Notes under the pieces: model-generated
Databases searched by the model: none
The model's input: the letters and a program-made list of their open reading frames with translations, nothing else
What the model was told of the DNA's origin: nothing
Shown here: in pieces, positions 7,452 to 15,451 of the stretch
Layout of the letters: every line of letters begins with the position of its first letter
How positions within the stretch are numbered: the stretch's first letter is position 1
Assembly: GCA_016793585.1 (NCBI GenBank)
Contig: JAEUJR010000884.1
Coordinates: 1-22,506 of the forward strand
DNA from: Archangium sp.
GTDB lineage: Bacteria > Myxococcota > Myxococcia > Myxococcales > Myxococcaceae
Direction of reading: 5' to 3'
DNA length: 22,506 nucleotides
Made by a program: the position numbers and the translations under genes

Positions 7452-10043
7452 GTGAGCGACTGCATCTCGCGCAGTGACCTCGTGCGGCACGTGCACGGCA
7501 CGCTCCCGCCCGATGCCGACTTGATGGTGAAGCAGCACCTCACGGGCTGTGAGAAGTGCCGCGCGGTGGTGGCCGACATCGTCGCGCCGACGCGCTCCAC
7601 CGAGGGCCTCACGGAAGGGCTGACCGCCGCGTCTGAGCCCGCGCTCACGACGGGTGGAACGCTCGAGCGCTTCGTGTTGCTGGGAGAGCTCGGCGCCGGC
7701 GCGATGGGCCGGGTGTACGCCGCGTGGGACCCGAAGCTCGCGCGCCGGGTCGCGCTCAAGGTGGTGCGGCACGAGTTCCTCGCGAAGCTGGCCGCGCGTC
7801 GCGAAGCGCTGATGAACGAGGCCCGCGCGATGGCGCAGCTGTCGCACCCGAACGTCGTCACCGTGCACGACGTGTTCGAGGTGTCGGGCCAGCTCGTCAT
7901 CGAGATGGAGTTCGTCGAGGGCACCACGCTGCGCTGGTGGATGGCGGGGAAGCGCTCGTTGTCGGAGCGGTGGGAGCTGATTCTCGCAGCGGGCCGTGGC
8001 CTCGCCGCCGCGCACGCAGGCAAGGTGCTGCACCGCGACTTCAAACCCGACAACGTGCTCGTCGGTGTCGATGGCCGCGCGCGCGTCGCCGACTTCGGGC
8101 TGGCGCACCTGGTCGACCAGGGAGAAGCCGCCGTCGCCGGTGGCACACACGGGTACCTCGCGCCCGAGGCGCTGACGAGCGACGTCGATGCGCGCGCTGA
8201 TCAGTACTCGTTCGCCGTCACTGCGTGGGAGGTGCTGTGTGGCGCGCGGCCCGACGACGCGACGAAGAGCCCTCCCGCAGCGGCGGTGAAGGTGCTGCGG
8301 CGCGCGTTGTCTGCCGATGCCGCGCAACGTTTTCCCGACCTGCATCAGTTGCTCGAGGCGCTCGAGGCCGCGCGGCGAAGCCCCGTTCGTCGGGCGCAGG
8401 TACTCGTCGCCACCGTCGCCCTCACCCTCGCAACAGGCGTCATCTTCGTGAACGCACGGGAAGAACGCGTCGCCTGCGCGGAAGGTGAAACGCTCGCCGC
8501 TGCAGCGTTGCCTGACGAGCGTGCCGCCAGCATCGTGAAGGCGTTCGAGGCGACGGGCGCCGAGAGCGCGGGCCTCATCGCGCGTGACGTCGTCGAACGG
8601 TCGCGCAGGCACGCGTCCGAGTGGGCGAGCGGGTTCGAACGCGCATGTCACGGAGCGCGCTCTGCCTCGGTCGGCTCGCGCGGGCTCGAGGAGGCGCGGC
8701 TCAAGTGCTTCCGCCGCAATCTGGTGAACCTCGAGGTCATCACCGACGAGTGGACTCGCGCGAGCGCCGAAGCGGTGGGTGACGCGCAACAGGCCATCGA
8801 CTCCGTCGGCTTCGACATGGACTGTCAGGCCGCGACGCCGGAATCGAACCTGGTGCTGCCGACCGATCCCGCGAAGGCCCGCGAGGCCATCGCCCTTCGG
8901 CAGAAGCTCGACCGCCTTCACGTGCGCGCCGCGGTCCTCACCGACGAGAAGCTCGCCGCGCTCACCACCGAGACCGAAGCGCTGCTCCAGCAGTCGGAGA
9001 GTCTGGAAGACATGGCTGCAGTCGCCGAGGCCGCGACGCTCCTCGCGAGAATCGACCTCTTGACCGAGCGTTCGAACGAGCAGCATTGCCTGATTGGACT
9101 GCGCGCCTCGCTGGCGGCGAGCGACTACGAGAACGCAGCCCTGAACGCGCTGGGACTGTCGCAGGCCGCGGTGCTGGCTGGGCGTACTGAAGAGGCGCTG
9201 CGCTGGCTCGAAGTGGCAGAAGGCCTGGCCGCTCGCATTCACTCCGACCGGCTCCACGGCAACATCGAGGTCGCCAGAGGGCTCACCCTTCGACACCTCA
9301 TCCGACTCGAAGAAGCCGCAGCCGCCAATCGTCGGGGCCTCGCCGCGTGGACCCGTGCATACGGCCCCGATTCGCTCGAGGTCGCGCAGGCACAGAACAA
9401 CCTCGCTTCGTCACTCCAGAGCCTTGGGCAACTCGACGAGGCGCGGGGTCTGCTCGAGCAGGCGTTGGCCACTCGCTCGAAGCGCCTGGGCCCAGAGCAC
9501 TCATCGCTGTTGGTCGTGAAGTCGAACCTGAGCGACCTGCTCGTGCAGACCGGCCACCCCGTCGAGGGCCTCGCGATGATCGACTCCGTGCTGGAAAGGC
9601 TGCAGCCCGTCGACGGCAAACCCCACCGGCGACGCGCGTACGCCCTCAGCAACCGCATCGGAGCGCTCATGGTGCTGGGGCGAACGGACGACGCGCGTCG
9701 CGACGTCGAGGAGGCGCTGACGCTGGCCCCACCGAAGTCCGACCTGCGCGCGCGCCTCCTGCGACTCCAGTGCGGCATCGACCTCGCGCAGAAGAAGGCC
9801 GAGACCTGCCTTCGCCTCGTCGACGAAGCCGATGCGCTGGCAGGCCCAGCCGCGAAGGACGCGAGCTGGGCCGTCGTGAGCGAGGGGCTGCGCGCGGACA
9901 CGTACCTGCAGCTCGGCCGCCTCGACGAGGCGCGCGTCGAAGTCGAGAAGGCGCGGCAGCACATCGTGCCGCCCACCAACGCCCTCACCCGTGCCCGCAT
10001 CGCGCGCGTCGAAGCCGCGCTCGCCATCGACGCGGGGCGCTGA
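7452..10043 (+). CDS. Zinc-finger Ser/Thr protein kinase with transmembrane segment and TPR repeats
   Basis: This is an 863-residue eukaryote-like kinase of the myxobacterial Pkn type. The GTG at 7452 is preferred because AGGTGA (7441-7446) lies 5 bp upstream; a GTG at 7443 would overlap the previous stop. Residues 29-36 form H-x3-C-x2-C (HLTGCEKC) in a short zf-HC2-like domain, as found in anti-sigma factors. The kinase domain shows GAGAMG (80-85), Lys103 in VALKVV, HRDFKPDN from residue 194 and DFG from 214, so all catalytic residues are present. A transmembrane helix (about 316-333, VLVATVALTLATGVIFV) puts the remaining 500 residues outside the cytoplasm. That part is helical with TPR-like units (e.g. 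AQNNLASSLQSLGQLDEAR, SNLSDLLVQTGHPVEGL). Co-transcription with the FHA activator suggests it phosphorylates that protein. It ends 1 bp before a convergent stop codon. Confidence 0.95.
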   Translation: MSDCISRSDLVRHVHGTLPPDADLMVKQHLTGCEKCRAVVADIVAPTRSTEGLTEGLTAASEPALTTGGTLERFVLLGELGAGAMGRVYAAWDPKLARRVALKVVRHEFLAKLAARREALMNEARAMAQLSHPNVVTVHDVFEVSGQLVIEMEFVEGTTLRWWMAGKRSLSERWELILAAGRGLAAAHAGKVLHRDFKPDNVLVGVDGRARVADFGLAHLVDQGEAAVAGGTHGYLAPEALTSDVDARADQYSFAVTAWEVLCGARPDDATKSPPAAAVKVLRRALSADAAQRFPDLHQLLEALEAARRSPVRRAQVLVATVALTLATGVIFVNAREERVACAEGETLAAAALPDERAASIVKAFEATGAESAGLIARDVVERSRRHASEWASGFERACHGARSASVGSRGLEEARLKCFRRNLVNLEVITDEWTRASAEAVGDAQQAIDSVGFDMDCQAATPESNLVLPTDPAKAREAIALRQKLDRLHVRAAVLTDEKLAALTTETEALLQQSESLEDMAAVAEAATLLARIDLLTERSNEQHCLIGLRASLAASDYENAALNALGLSQAAVLAGRTEEALRWLEVAEGLAARIHSDRLHGNIEVARGLTLRHLIRLEEAAAANRRGLAAWTRAYGPDSLEVAQAQNNLASSLQSLGQLDEARGLLEQALATRSKRLGPEHSSLLVVKSNLSDLLVQTGHPVEGLAMIDSVLERLQPVDGKPHRRRAYALSNRIGALMVLGRTDDARRDVEEALTLAPPKSDLRARLLRLQCGIDLAQKKAETCLRLVDEADALAGPAAKDASWAVVSEGLRADTYLQLGRLDEARVEVEKARQHIVPPTNALTRARIARVEAALAIDAGR

Positions 10044-10044
10044 C

Positions 10045-10344
10045 TCACTTCCAGAGCACGTCGCTCCACTCGGGCGTCTTGTCGAAGGTCGCCTTCGCGA
10101 ACGGGCACAGCGGCATGATGCTGAGCTTCTCTTTCCGCGCGTACTCGACGCTTGCCTGCACGAGCTGCCTGCCGACGCCCTTCCCCTTGAGCGCCTCGGA
10201 GACCTCGGTGTGGTCGATGATGAAGTGCTTCGCGTCGGGCGTGCGCGAGTACGTCATCTCGGCGAGGCGGGTTCCGTCACGTTCGACGAAGAAGCTGCCC
10301 TTGCGCTCGAACTGCTCGTGCTTCACCTCGAAGAAGGTCGTCAT
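10045..10344 (-). CDS. Small GNAT-family N-acetyltransferase (YjdJ/Acetyltransf_CG type)
   Basis: The 99-residue protein matches the short single-domain GNAT family of about 90-100 residues. It contains strands RKGSFFVERDGTRLAEMTYSR and FIIDHTEVSEALKGKGVGRQLV; the last part, with GKGVG, is the acetyl-CoA pyrophosphate loop. The ending PFAKATFDKTPEWSDVLW is characteristic of this subgroup (a C/P-F-x-K-x-x-F...P tail). Substrate unknown. It lies 18 bp downstream of the amidase gene on the same strand and is probably co-transcribed with it. Confidence 0.9.
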   Translation of the reverse strand: MTTFFEVKHEQFERKGSFFVERDGTRLAEMTYSRTPDAKHFIIDHTEVSEALKGKGVGRQLVQASVEYARKEKLSIMPLCPFAKATFDKTPEWSDVLWK

Positions 10345-10362
10345 GCGGGCCAGCTAACGACC

Positions 10363-11136
10363 TCACCGCTGCTCGACCACCTTCAGCGCCGCGCTCGCGA
10401 TGGCTGCGGCGAAGGCCTCGTGCGTCGCGGGCTCGCGCCAGCGGGCGACCTCGACCGGGTCGAGCGCGTGATGCGTCTCGACGATGATGACGGGCGCGAT
10501 GCTCGTCGCGCGCAGGAAGTACACGCGCTGCTTCGTGGGGCGCGCATCGATGAAACACGCAGGCTCGTCGTCGTCGCGGTACAGGCTGCCGTAGTCCTCT
10601 CCCGAGTAGGGCAGAAAGCCCGCGGCGCGCAGCTCCTGACTCACCGTGCGCCCCCACGTCTCGCGGCGCTTCACGATGGCGTCAGCGCCTTCTTCGCTCC
10701 ACAGCACGGCGAAGCCCGGGTCCTTCGGGTTGCTGAAGCAGACGCCGCCGTCGGGGCCCAGCTCGTGGGGCCACGCGTCAGCGCGCGCGTCGGTGTGCAG
10801 GCTGACGACGAGGTGCGGCTTGAAGGCTTCGATGGCGGCGATACGCGCGGGGTACTTCGAGCCGAGCGCCGTCGTGCGCGTGTCGAGCACGGTGAAGCCG
10901 AAGCGGCGCAGGCGGCGCGAGAGCTCCGTCGCCTCGACGAGGGTCTCGTCGGCTTCGCTCTGACAATGACAGCCCCAGTTGCCGGTGTTGCCGGGCGCGC
11001 CATGGCCGGCGTCGATGGCGATGCGAATGCGCGAAGCGAGGGGTGGCAACGGCAACACCGAGACGTGAGCGTCGGCCGACGGCCACGGCGCGGCGGCGAG
11101 CAGGAGCGAGAGCAGCACGGAGGCGTGTGACAGCAC
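10363..11136 (-). CDS. Exported N-acetylmuramoyl-L-alanine amidase (Amidase_3)
   Basis: The enzyme cleaves the bond between N-acetylmuramic acid and L-alanine in peptidoglycan. The GTG at 11136 opens a signal peptide (hydrophobic VLLSLLLAAAPW, cleavage near SADA). The zinc ligands of the family are visible: His45 in IDAGHG, probably Glu61 in QSEADETLVEA, and His114 in SLHTDA. The catalytic Glu220 is in IIVETHHALD. The usual core TVLDTRTT and the R-x-x-x-I/A helix are also present. The 257 residues are essentially one catalytic domain without cell-wall binding repeats, shorter than AmiC-type proteins with an AMIN domain. An insert with CFSNPKDPGFA lies between the second and third motifs. Function may be wall turnover, division or prey lysis. 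Confidence 0.9.
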   Translation of the reverse strand: MLSHASVLLSLLLAAAPWPSADAHVSVLPLPPLASRIRIAIDAGHGAPGNTGNWGCHCQSEADETLVEATELSRRLRRFGFTVLDTRTTALGSKYPARIAAIEAFKPHLVVSLHTDARADAWPHELGPDGGVCFSNPKDPGFAVLWSEEGADAIVKRRETWGRTVSQELRAAGFLPYSGEDYGSLYRDDDEPACFIDARPTKQRVYFLRATSIAPVIIVETHHALDPVEVARWREPATHEAFAAAIASAALKVVEQR

Positions 11137-11222
11137 GAATGACGCCAGTGTTCCTGCATGGCGTGATGACCGCAGGTCGTGTCACCACGGCCACGCTCGC
11201 GAACGGTGCTCGCCTGGTCGAA

Positions 11223-12092
11223 TCACCGACGTTCGAGACTTCCGAACGACTCGACGAGCGCGTCGAACACCGCCGCGACGCGCGCCGCCTGCCGCAGCCC
11301 TCGTGGCGTCACCAGGAACAGGTCGAGCGCAGGCGCCTTCGTCTCGAGCTCGAGCGGCACCTCGACCAGCTCCGCCACCGTCGTCATCGCCTTCGGCAAC
11401 ACCGCGACGCCCAGCCCCTGCCGCACCGCCTCGAACTGAGCGTGGAAGCTCGTCGTCGTCACCCGTGGCGCCACCTTCAGCACAGCCAACCACGCCTCTT
11501 CCGGAGACGGCCGCCCCACGGCGACCCAGGGCCAGCGCGAGGGGCTCACCTTCGTCAGTTGCTTCGCCAGCCGCCGACTGGCGAGCGGGGCCGTCTCGAG
11601 GCGCGCCACCCGCCGGGTGACGAGGTCTCCTTTCGGCGGCAGGAAGAAGCGCAACGCGAGGTCTGCCTCACGCCGTGCGAGGTCGGCCGCGTCATCAGAG
11701 ACGACGAGGTCGACCACGAGGTCTGGGTGCCGCTGCAGCAACGCCGGGAGCACCCGGGGAATGACGAAGACGCTCGCGAGCGTCTCGGTCAACGCGAGCC
11801 GCACCACGCCGCTCACCTTCGGCATCGTCACGGCAGCGACGTCGGCCAGGCCCCGCAGCGCCAGCTCGGCCGGCTCGGCGTTCGCCAGCACCCGTCGCCC
11901 CGCAGCGGTCAGCTCGATGCCGGTCGGAGTGCGGTCGAAGAGTCGCACCCGCAGCGCCTTCTCGAGCGCCGCCACCCGCCGGCTCACCGTCGACTGCATC
12001 GTGCCCAGCTCGCGCGCCGCGGCACCGAACCCTCCCGTCCTCGCTGCCGAAAGGAACAGCTTCACGTCGTCCCACACGAGCGGAGTGGTCAT
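11223..12092 (-). CDS. LysR-family transcriptional regulator
   Basis: The 289-residue protein has the standard LysR layout. Residues 1-60 form a winged helix-turn-helix (DVKLFLSAARTGGFGAAARELGTMQSTVSRRVAALEKAL, read in pieces, with RLFDRTPTGIELTAAG after it). The rest is a periplasmic-binding-protein-like effector domain beginning SGVVRLALTETLASVFVIPRVLP. The start at 12092 (MTTPLVWDDV) matches family N-termini; the frame extends 21 codons upstream without such features. The gene is divergent from the quinone reductase at 12200, the arrangement usually seen when a LysR regulator controls its neighbour and itself. The inducer is unknown; oxidants or quinones are likely given that target. Confidence 0.95.
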   Translation of the reverse strand: MTTPLVWDDVKLFLSAARTGGFGAAARELGTMQSTVSRRVAALEKALRVRLFDRTPTGIELTAAGRRVLANAEPAELALRGLADVAAVTMPKVSGVVRLALTETLASVFVIPRVLPALLQRHPDLVVDLVVSDDAADLARREADLALRFFLPPKGDLVTRRVARLETAPLASRRLAKQLTKVSPSRWPWVAVGRPSPEEAWLAVLKVAPRVTTTSFHAQFEAVRQGLGVAVLPKAMTTVAELVEVPLELETKAPALDLFLVTPRGLRQAARVAAVFDALVESFGSLERR

Positions 12093-12128
12093 GGCCACGG
12101 TCGTGCCACGCCAACCACCGGGCGCGCA

Positions 12129-12154
12129 ATGCACGCCTGCATGAGACCCATGCA
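12129..12154. promoter_or_regulatory. Overlapping palindromes between lysR and the quinone reductase, candidate LysR operator
   Basis: ATGCA (12129-12133) and TGCAT (12138-12142) form one inverted repeat with a 4-bp spacer. TGCATG (12138-12143) and CATGCA (12149-12154) form a second with a 5-bp spacer; they share the middle arm. The second contains a T-N11-A, the LysR-box core. The cluster lies almost midway between the two divergent start codons (12092 and 12200). This is the expected position for a regulator controlling both; binding itself is unproven. Confidence 0.5.
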
Positions 12155-12199
12155 CAGGCTGTCAGGGCCTCGAGGGAGCCCGCTGGCTACGGTGGGTTC

Positions 12200-12778
12200 A
12201 TGAACCTCACCATCGTGACCGCACACCCGAACCCGGCCTCGTTCTCCCGCGCGCTCGCCAGCGCCTATGCCACGGGGGCCCGCAGCGTCGGCGCGACGGT
12301 GCAGACCTTCGACGCGACCGAGCTTCGGTTCGACCCGATTCTTCGGGGCGCCCACACCACGCCCGTGGCCGACGAGCCCGACCTCGCACGGCTGCGCGCC
12401 TCCATCGACGGCGCCGCACACGTCGCCTGGTTCTTCCCCACCTGGTGGGCCGGTCTGCCCGCGGCGCTCAAGGGCCTCGTCGACCGGCTGTTCCTGCCGA
12501 AGGTCTCGTTCGTCTACGAGGGCGGGCTCCCGAAGGGCCTGCTGCAGGGGCGCTCCACGCGCTACGTCTCCACGATGGACAGCCCGGCCCTCTGGTACTG
12601 GCTCACGCAGCACGACACGCTCGGAGGCAGCTTCGGCCGAGGCACCCTGCAGTTCGTCGGCTTCGGGCCCGTCGCCCGAACGATGGTCTACGGCGTTCGC
12701 TCGTTGAACGAGCGCGCACGAAGACGCTGGCTGTCGAGGCTCGAGGCGCTGGGCACGAAAGACGCGCGAACAGCCTGA
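12200..12778 (+). CDS. NAD(P)H dehydrogenase (quinone)-like flavoprotein, Flavodoxin_2 family
   Basis: This 192-residue flavodoxin-fold protein resembles KefF, MdaB and YwrO-type NAD(P)H:quinone reductases, which bind FMN or FAD and reduce quinones by two electrons. The N-terminal flavin-phosphate loop TAHPNPASFSRALA follows the first strand (residues 7-20). The motif WFFPTWWAGLPAALKGLVDRLFLP (split here: FFPTWWAGLP and KGLVDRLF) is the family hallmark near 76-99. A further part reads FGPVARTMVYGV. Length matches the family. GGTGGG immediately upstream may serve as ribosome site. The divergent LysR gene and palindromes between them suggest inducible expression, probably in response to electrophiles or quinones. 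Confidence 0.9.
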   Translation: MNLTIVTAHPNPASFSRALASAYATGARSVGATVQTFDATELRFDPILRGAHTTPVADEPDLARLRASIDGAAHVAWFFPTWWAGLPAALKGLVDRLFLPKVSFVYEGGLPKGLLQGRSTRYVSTMDSPALWYWLTQHDTLGGSFGRGTLQFVGFGPVARTMVYGVRSLNERARRRWLSRLEALGTKDARTA

Positions 12779-12919
12779 CCTGCCGGGTCATACGCGACGC
12801 CGCGCCCAGCCTCGAAGGGCGCTGATCAGTTGACGACAGTCACTCCCGGAGCGCCGGCGTCGCCTCGGGCTCGCAAGCGGTTGCTTGATCATCAGCACGC
12901 GCAGAACTGTCGCGTAGCG

Positions 12920-12933
12920 CGCTCTCGCGAGCG
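12920..12933. promoter_or_regulatory. Inverted repeat upstream of the hybrid histidine kinase
   Basis: CGCTC (12920-12924) and GAGCG (12929-12933) are complementary arms around TCGC, 28 bp before the GTG start at 12962. A TTGATC hexamer at 12885-12890 is a weak -35 candidate with no good -10 at 17 bp. The repeat might be an operator or an mRNA hairpin near the ribosome site; evidence is slight. Confidence 0.25.
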
Positions 12934-12951
12934 TGCTTACCGTGGTCGATG

Positions 12952-12956
12952 GGAGG
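12952..12956 (+). promoter_or_regulatory. Ribosome binding site fixing the kinase start at GTG 12962
   Basis: GGAGG at 12952-12956 lies 5 bp before GTG 12962. It is the strongest Shine-Dalgarno in the window and excludes the upstream start at 12830, whose 44 extra codons show no protein-like features. Confidence 0.8.
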
Positions 12957-12961
12957 ACGCT

Positions 12962-15451
12962 GTGCGTGTTCCGACCATTCGAGGACATCTCCTGATGCTC
13001 GTGCTGGCGGCGGCGGCGGCCCTGGTCGCTGCCGTCACCTACAACGTCACGCAGGACTTCAAGCACTCGGTGCACGAGACCAAGCAGCAGCTTCGAACCC
13101 TGTCGGCCGCGATGGTGAACAACACGGCGATTCGCGTGCGCACCCTCGACCGCGCGCTCGACGTGCTGGCGAAGACGGCCTTCGTCGAGAGCCTCGCGCC
13201 GCCCGACTGCGCGACGGTGCTGCAGTCGCTCGTGTCGTCACGGCCCGGCGCCTTGCGCGCGTTCACCGCCGACCCCGAAGGGCGCATCGCCTGCGAGTCG
13301 AGCCCCGACGCCACGCACCTGCAGCTCGGCCTCTCGACGCTCCAGCGAAGGCTCGAGACGAAGCCCTTCACCGTCACGGCGCCAGTGGCCACCGACGACG
13401 GCCGGGTGCTGCTCGCGAGCGCCCGCATCGACGACGAGCGCGGCCCGCGCGGGGCGCTGCACCTGGTGGCCTCGCTCTCGGCCCTCGACCCGAACATTCC
13501 GGCGCAGTTCCTGCCCGAGAACAGCCACTACGGCACGCTCTCGGCTGACGGCACCCTGCTGTGGCGAAACCCGGAGCTGGCCCTCGGCAGCGAAGCCGCG
13601 CAGCCAAACGTCGACGTCAGGGACGGGGAGTTCGAGGCGCGCTCCATCGACGGCGTGACGCGCTTCTTCTCGGTCGCGTCGGTGCCTTCGGTCGACTGGG
13701 TCGTCTTCGTCGGCGTGCCCACCACGAGCGTGACGCGCCAGCCCTTCGTACGAGCCGTCTCGGTGACGGGCGCGGCCATCATCATCATCTCGCTGCTGGT
13801 CGCCCTCGCGGTGTTTCAGGCGCAACGCATCGTCAAGCCCATCACGGCGCTCGAACAGGTCGCGATGCGGGTGGGCAACGGAGACCTCGCGGCGCGAGCG
13901 ATGGTCGACGGGCCGCGTGAGGTCGCAGCGGTCGCGCGCGCCCTCAACGACATGGTGGCCGCGCGCCGGCGCAGCGAGCAGCTGCTCGACCAGTCGTTTC
14001 GCGGCTCGCCCATCGGCCTCACCCTGACGACGCTCGAAGGCCAGTACCTGCGCGCCAACCAGGCCTTCACCAGCATGCTCGGCCGCAGCGAGCTGGGCAC
14101 GCTCTGGGTGCGCGACGTGGTGCTGCGCGACGACCTGAACGACCTGCTGCACGCCGTCGAGACGCTCACGACGGGCACCAGCTCCTCGTCACAGACCGAG
14201 ACCCGCTTCGTGCACCGCGACGGCCACGTGGTGTGGACGCAGCTGAACCTGAGCCTGGTGCGTGACGCCGACGGCGGCGCCCCGCTGGTGCTCTCGCAGC
14301 TGCAGGACATCGGCGAGCGCAAACGCATCGAGGCCGCCTCCCGCCTCGCCGTCGTCGGCACGCTCGCTGCCGGCGCCGCACACGAAATCAACAACCCCCT
14401 CACCTACGTGCTCTCGAACCTCTCGTGGGCCACGCAGGAGCTCAAACAGCTCAGCGGCGACAAGCTGCTGGTCGGCACCGAAGAGGTCATCGAGGCGCTC
14501 AACGAAGCGCACGAGGGCGCCACCCGCGTCGCCACCATCGTCTCGGGCCTGAAGTCCTTCGCGCGCCAGACGAACACGCTGCGCGCGCCCACCGACGTCG
14601 CGGCGGCGATGCGAAAGGCGCTGCAGCTCACCCAGACGCAGCTCGACAACCGCGCGAAGGTCGACGTGCAGCTCGACGCCACGCCCCCGGTGCTGGCCAA
14701 CGCGGGAGAGCTCGAGCAGGTCTTCGTGAACCTGCTGGTGAACGCGGTGCAGGCGATTCCCGAAGGGCACTCGAGCACGAACCGCATCGGCGTGACGGCC
14801 CGGCTCGTCGAAGGCTCGGTCGTCGTCGAGGTGACCGACACCGGCAGCGGCATGAGCGCCCGCACACGCGAGCACCTCTTCGAGCCCTTCTTCACCACCA
14901 AGCCCGTCGGCACCGGCACGGGCCTGGGGCTGCCCATCTGCCACGGCATCATCACCTCGTTCGGCGGGCGCATCGAAGTCGAGAGCGAGCTCGGCAGGGG
15001 CTCGACCCTGCGAGTGGTGCTGCCGTCACTCGAGGCCAGGACGAAGACGCCGCCGCGGGCGCTGTGGTCGGCGCTGCCGAAGGACAAACGCGTGATGGTG
15101 GTGGACGACGACCCGCTCGTGGCGCGCGCCATGGCGAGGGCGCTCGGGGAAGGGCCAGAGGTCGTCATCGTCACCGACCCGAACCTCGCGCTCGCGCGCC
15201 TCGTCGGCGGAGAACGGGTCGACCTCATTCTCTGCGACGTGATGATGCCGGGCCTGTCGGGTGAAGCGTTTCAATCGGTGCTCGCGAAGGTGGCCCCCGA
15301 CCTCGCGGCCGGCATCATCTTCATCACGGGCGGCGCCTTCACCGAAGGGGCCACCGACTTCCTCGCGAAGACGAAGAACCGCTGGGTGCAGAAGCCCGTC
15401 GAGACGAGCGTGCTGCGGGAGCTGGTGCATGACGCCCTGAAGGCCAGGTGA
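12962..15451 (+). CDS. Hybrid sensor histidine kinase (dCache-HAMP-PAS-HisKA-HATPase-receiver)
   Basis: The protein has 829 residues from GTG 12962. The first transmembrane helix (about 7-24, LLMLVLAAAAALVAAVTY) is followed by a periplasmic double-Cache-type sensor of about 230 residues (to ~255) with only two cysteines, PPDCATV and RIACESS. A second helix (AAIIIISLLVALAVF) leads to HAMP (IVKPITALEQVAMRVGNGD) and a PAS domain (FRGSPIGLTL...RSELG). The kinase core has phospho-acceptor His474 in AGAAHEINNPL, N-box NLLVNAVQAI, DTGSGM and GLGLPIC. A C-terminal receiver has VVDDDP, Asp759 in LCDVMMPG, ITGG and QKPV. All catalytic positions are intact. Being hybrid, it needs a downstream Hpt or response regulator that is not in the window. 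Its stop overlaps the next gene's GTG, so it is translationally coupled to a periplasmic binding protein that may deliver its ligand. Confidence 0.95.
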   Translation: MRVPTIRGHLLMLVLAAAAALVAAVTYNVTQDFKHSVHETKQQLRTLSAAMVNNTAIRVRTLDRALDVLAKTAFVESLAPPDCATVLQSLVSSRPGALRAFTADPEGRIACESSPDATHLQLGLSTLQRRLETKPFTVTAPVATDDGRVLLASARIDDERGPRGALHLVASLSALDPNIPAQFLPENSHYGTLSADGTLLWRNPELALGSEAAQPNVDVRDGEFEARSIDGVTRFFSVASVPSVDWVVFVGVPTTSVTRQPFVRAVSVTGAAIIIISLLVALAVFQAQRIVKPITALEQVAMRVGNGDLAARAMVDGPREVAAVARALNDMVAARRRSEQLLDQSFRGSPIGLTLTTLEGQYLRANQAFTSMLGRSELGTLWVRDVVLRDDLNDLLHAVETLTTGTSSSSQTETRFVHRDGHVVWTQLNLSLVRDADGGAPLVLSQLQDIGERKRIEAASRLAVVGTLAAGAAHEINNPLTYVLSNLSWATQELKQLSGDKLLVGTEEVIEALNEAHEGATRVATIVSGLKSFARQTNTLRAPTDVAAAMRKALQLTQTQLDNRAKVDVQLDATPPVLANAGELEQVFVNLLVNAVQAIPEGHSSTNRIGVTARLVEGSVVVEVTDTGSGMSARTREHLFEPFFTTKPVGTGTGLGLPICHGIITSFGGRIEVESELGRGSTLRVVLPSLEARTKTPPRALWSALPKDKRVMVVDDDPLVARAMARALGEGPEVVIVTDPNLALARLVGGERVDLILCDVMMPGLSGEAFQSVLAKVAPDLAAGIIFITGGAFTEGATDFLAKTKNRWVQKPVETSVLRELVHDALKAR

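Noticed and set aside
7398..9296. 632-codon open frame on the minus strand under the kinase
   Set aside because: It lies wholly opposite a gene with all kinase motifs. Its composition (Arg/His/Val-rich) is that of a shadow frame in GC-rich DNA.
11127..11185. GTGACA (11127) and TGTCAC (11180) near the amidase start as a second copy of the operator
   Set aside because: Only two half-sites, pointing away from each other and 53 bp apart, so the symmetric pattern of 2016-2080 is not repeated.
12776..12790. TGACC/GGTCA inverted repeat at the end of the quinone reductase gene
   Set aside because: Only a 5-bp stem that overlaps the stop codon, and no T-run follows; too weak for a terminator.
12830..12961. 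44-codon N-terminal extension of the histidine kinase
   Set aside because: The GGAGG site at 12952-12956 points to GTG 12962, and the extension has no hydrophobic or domain features.
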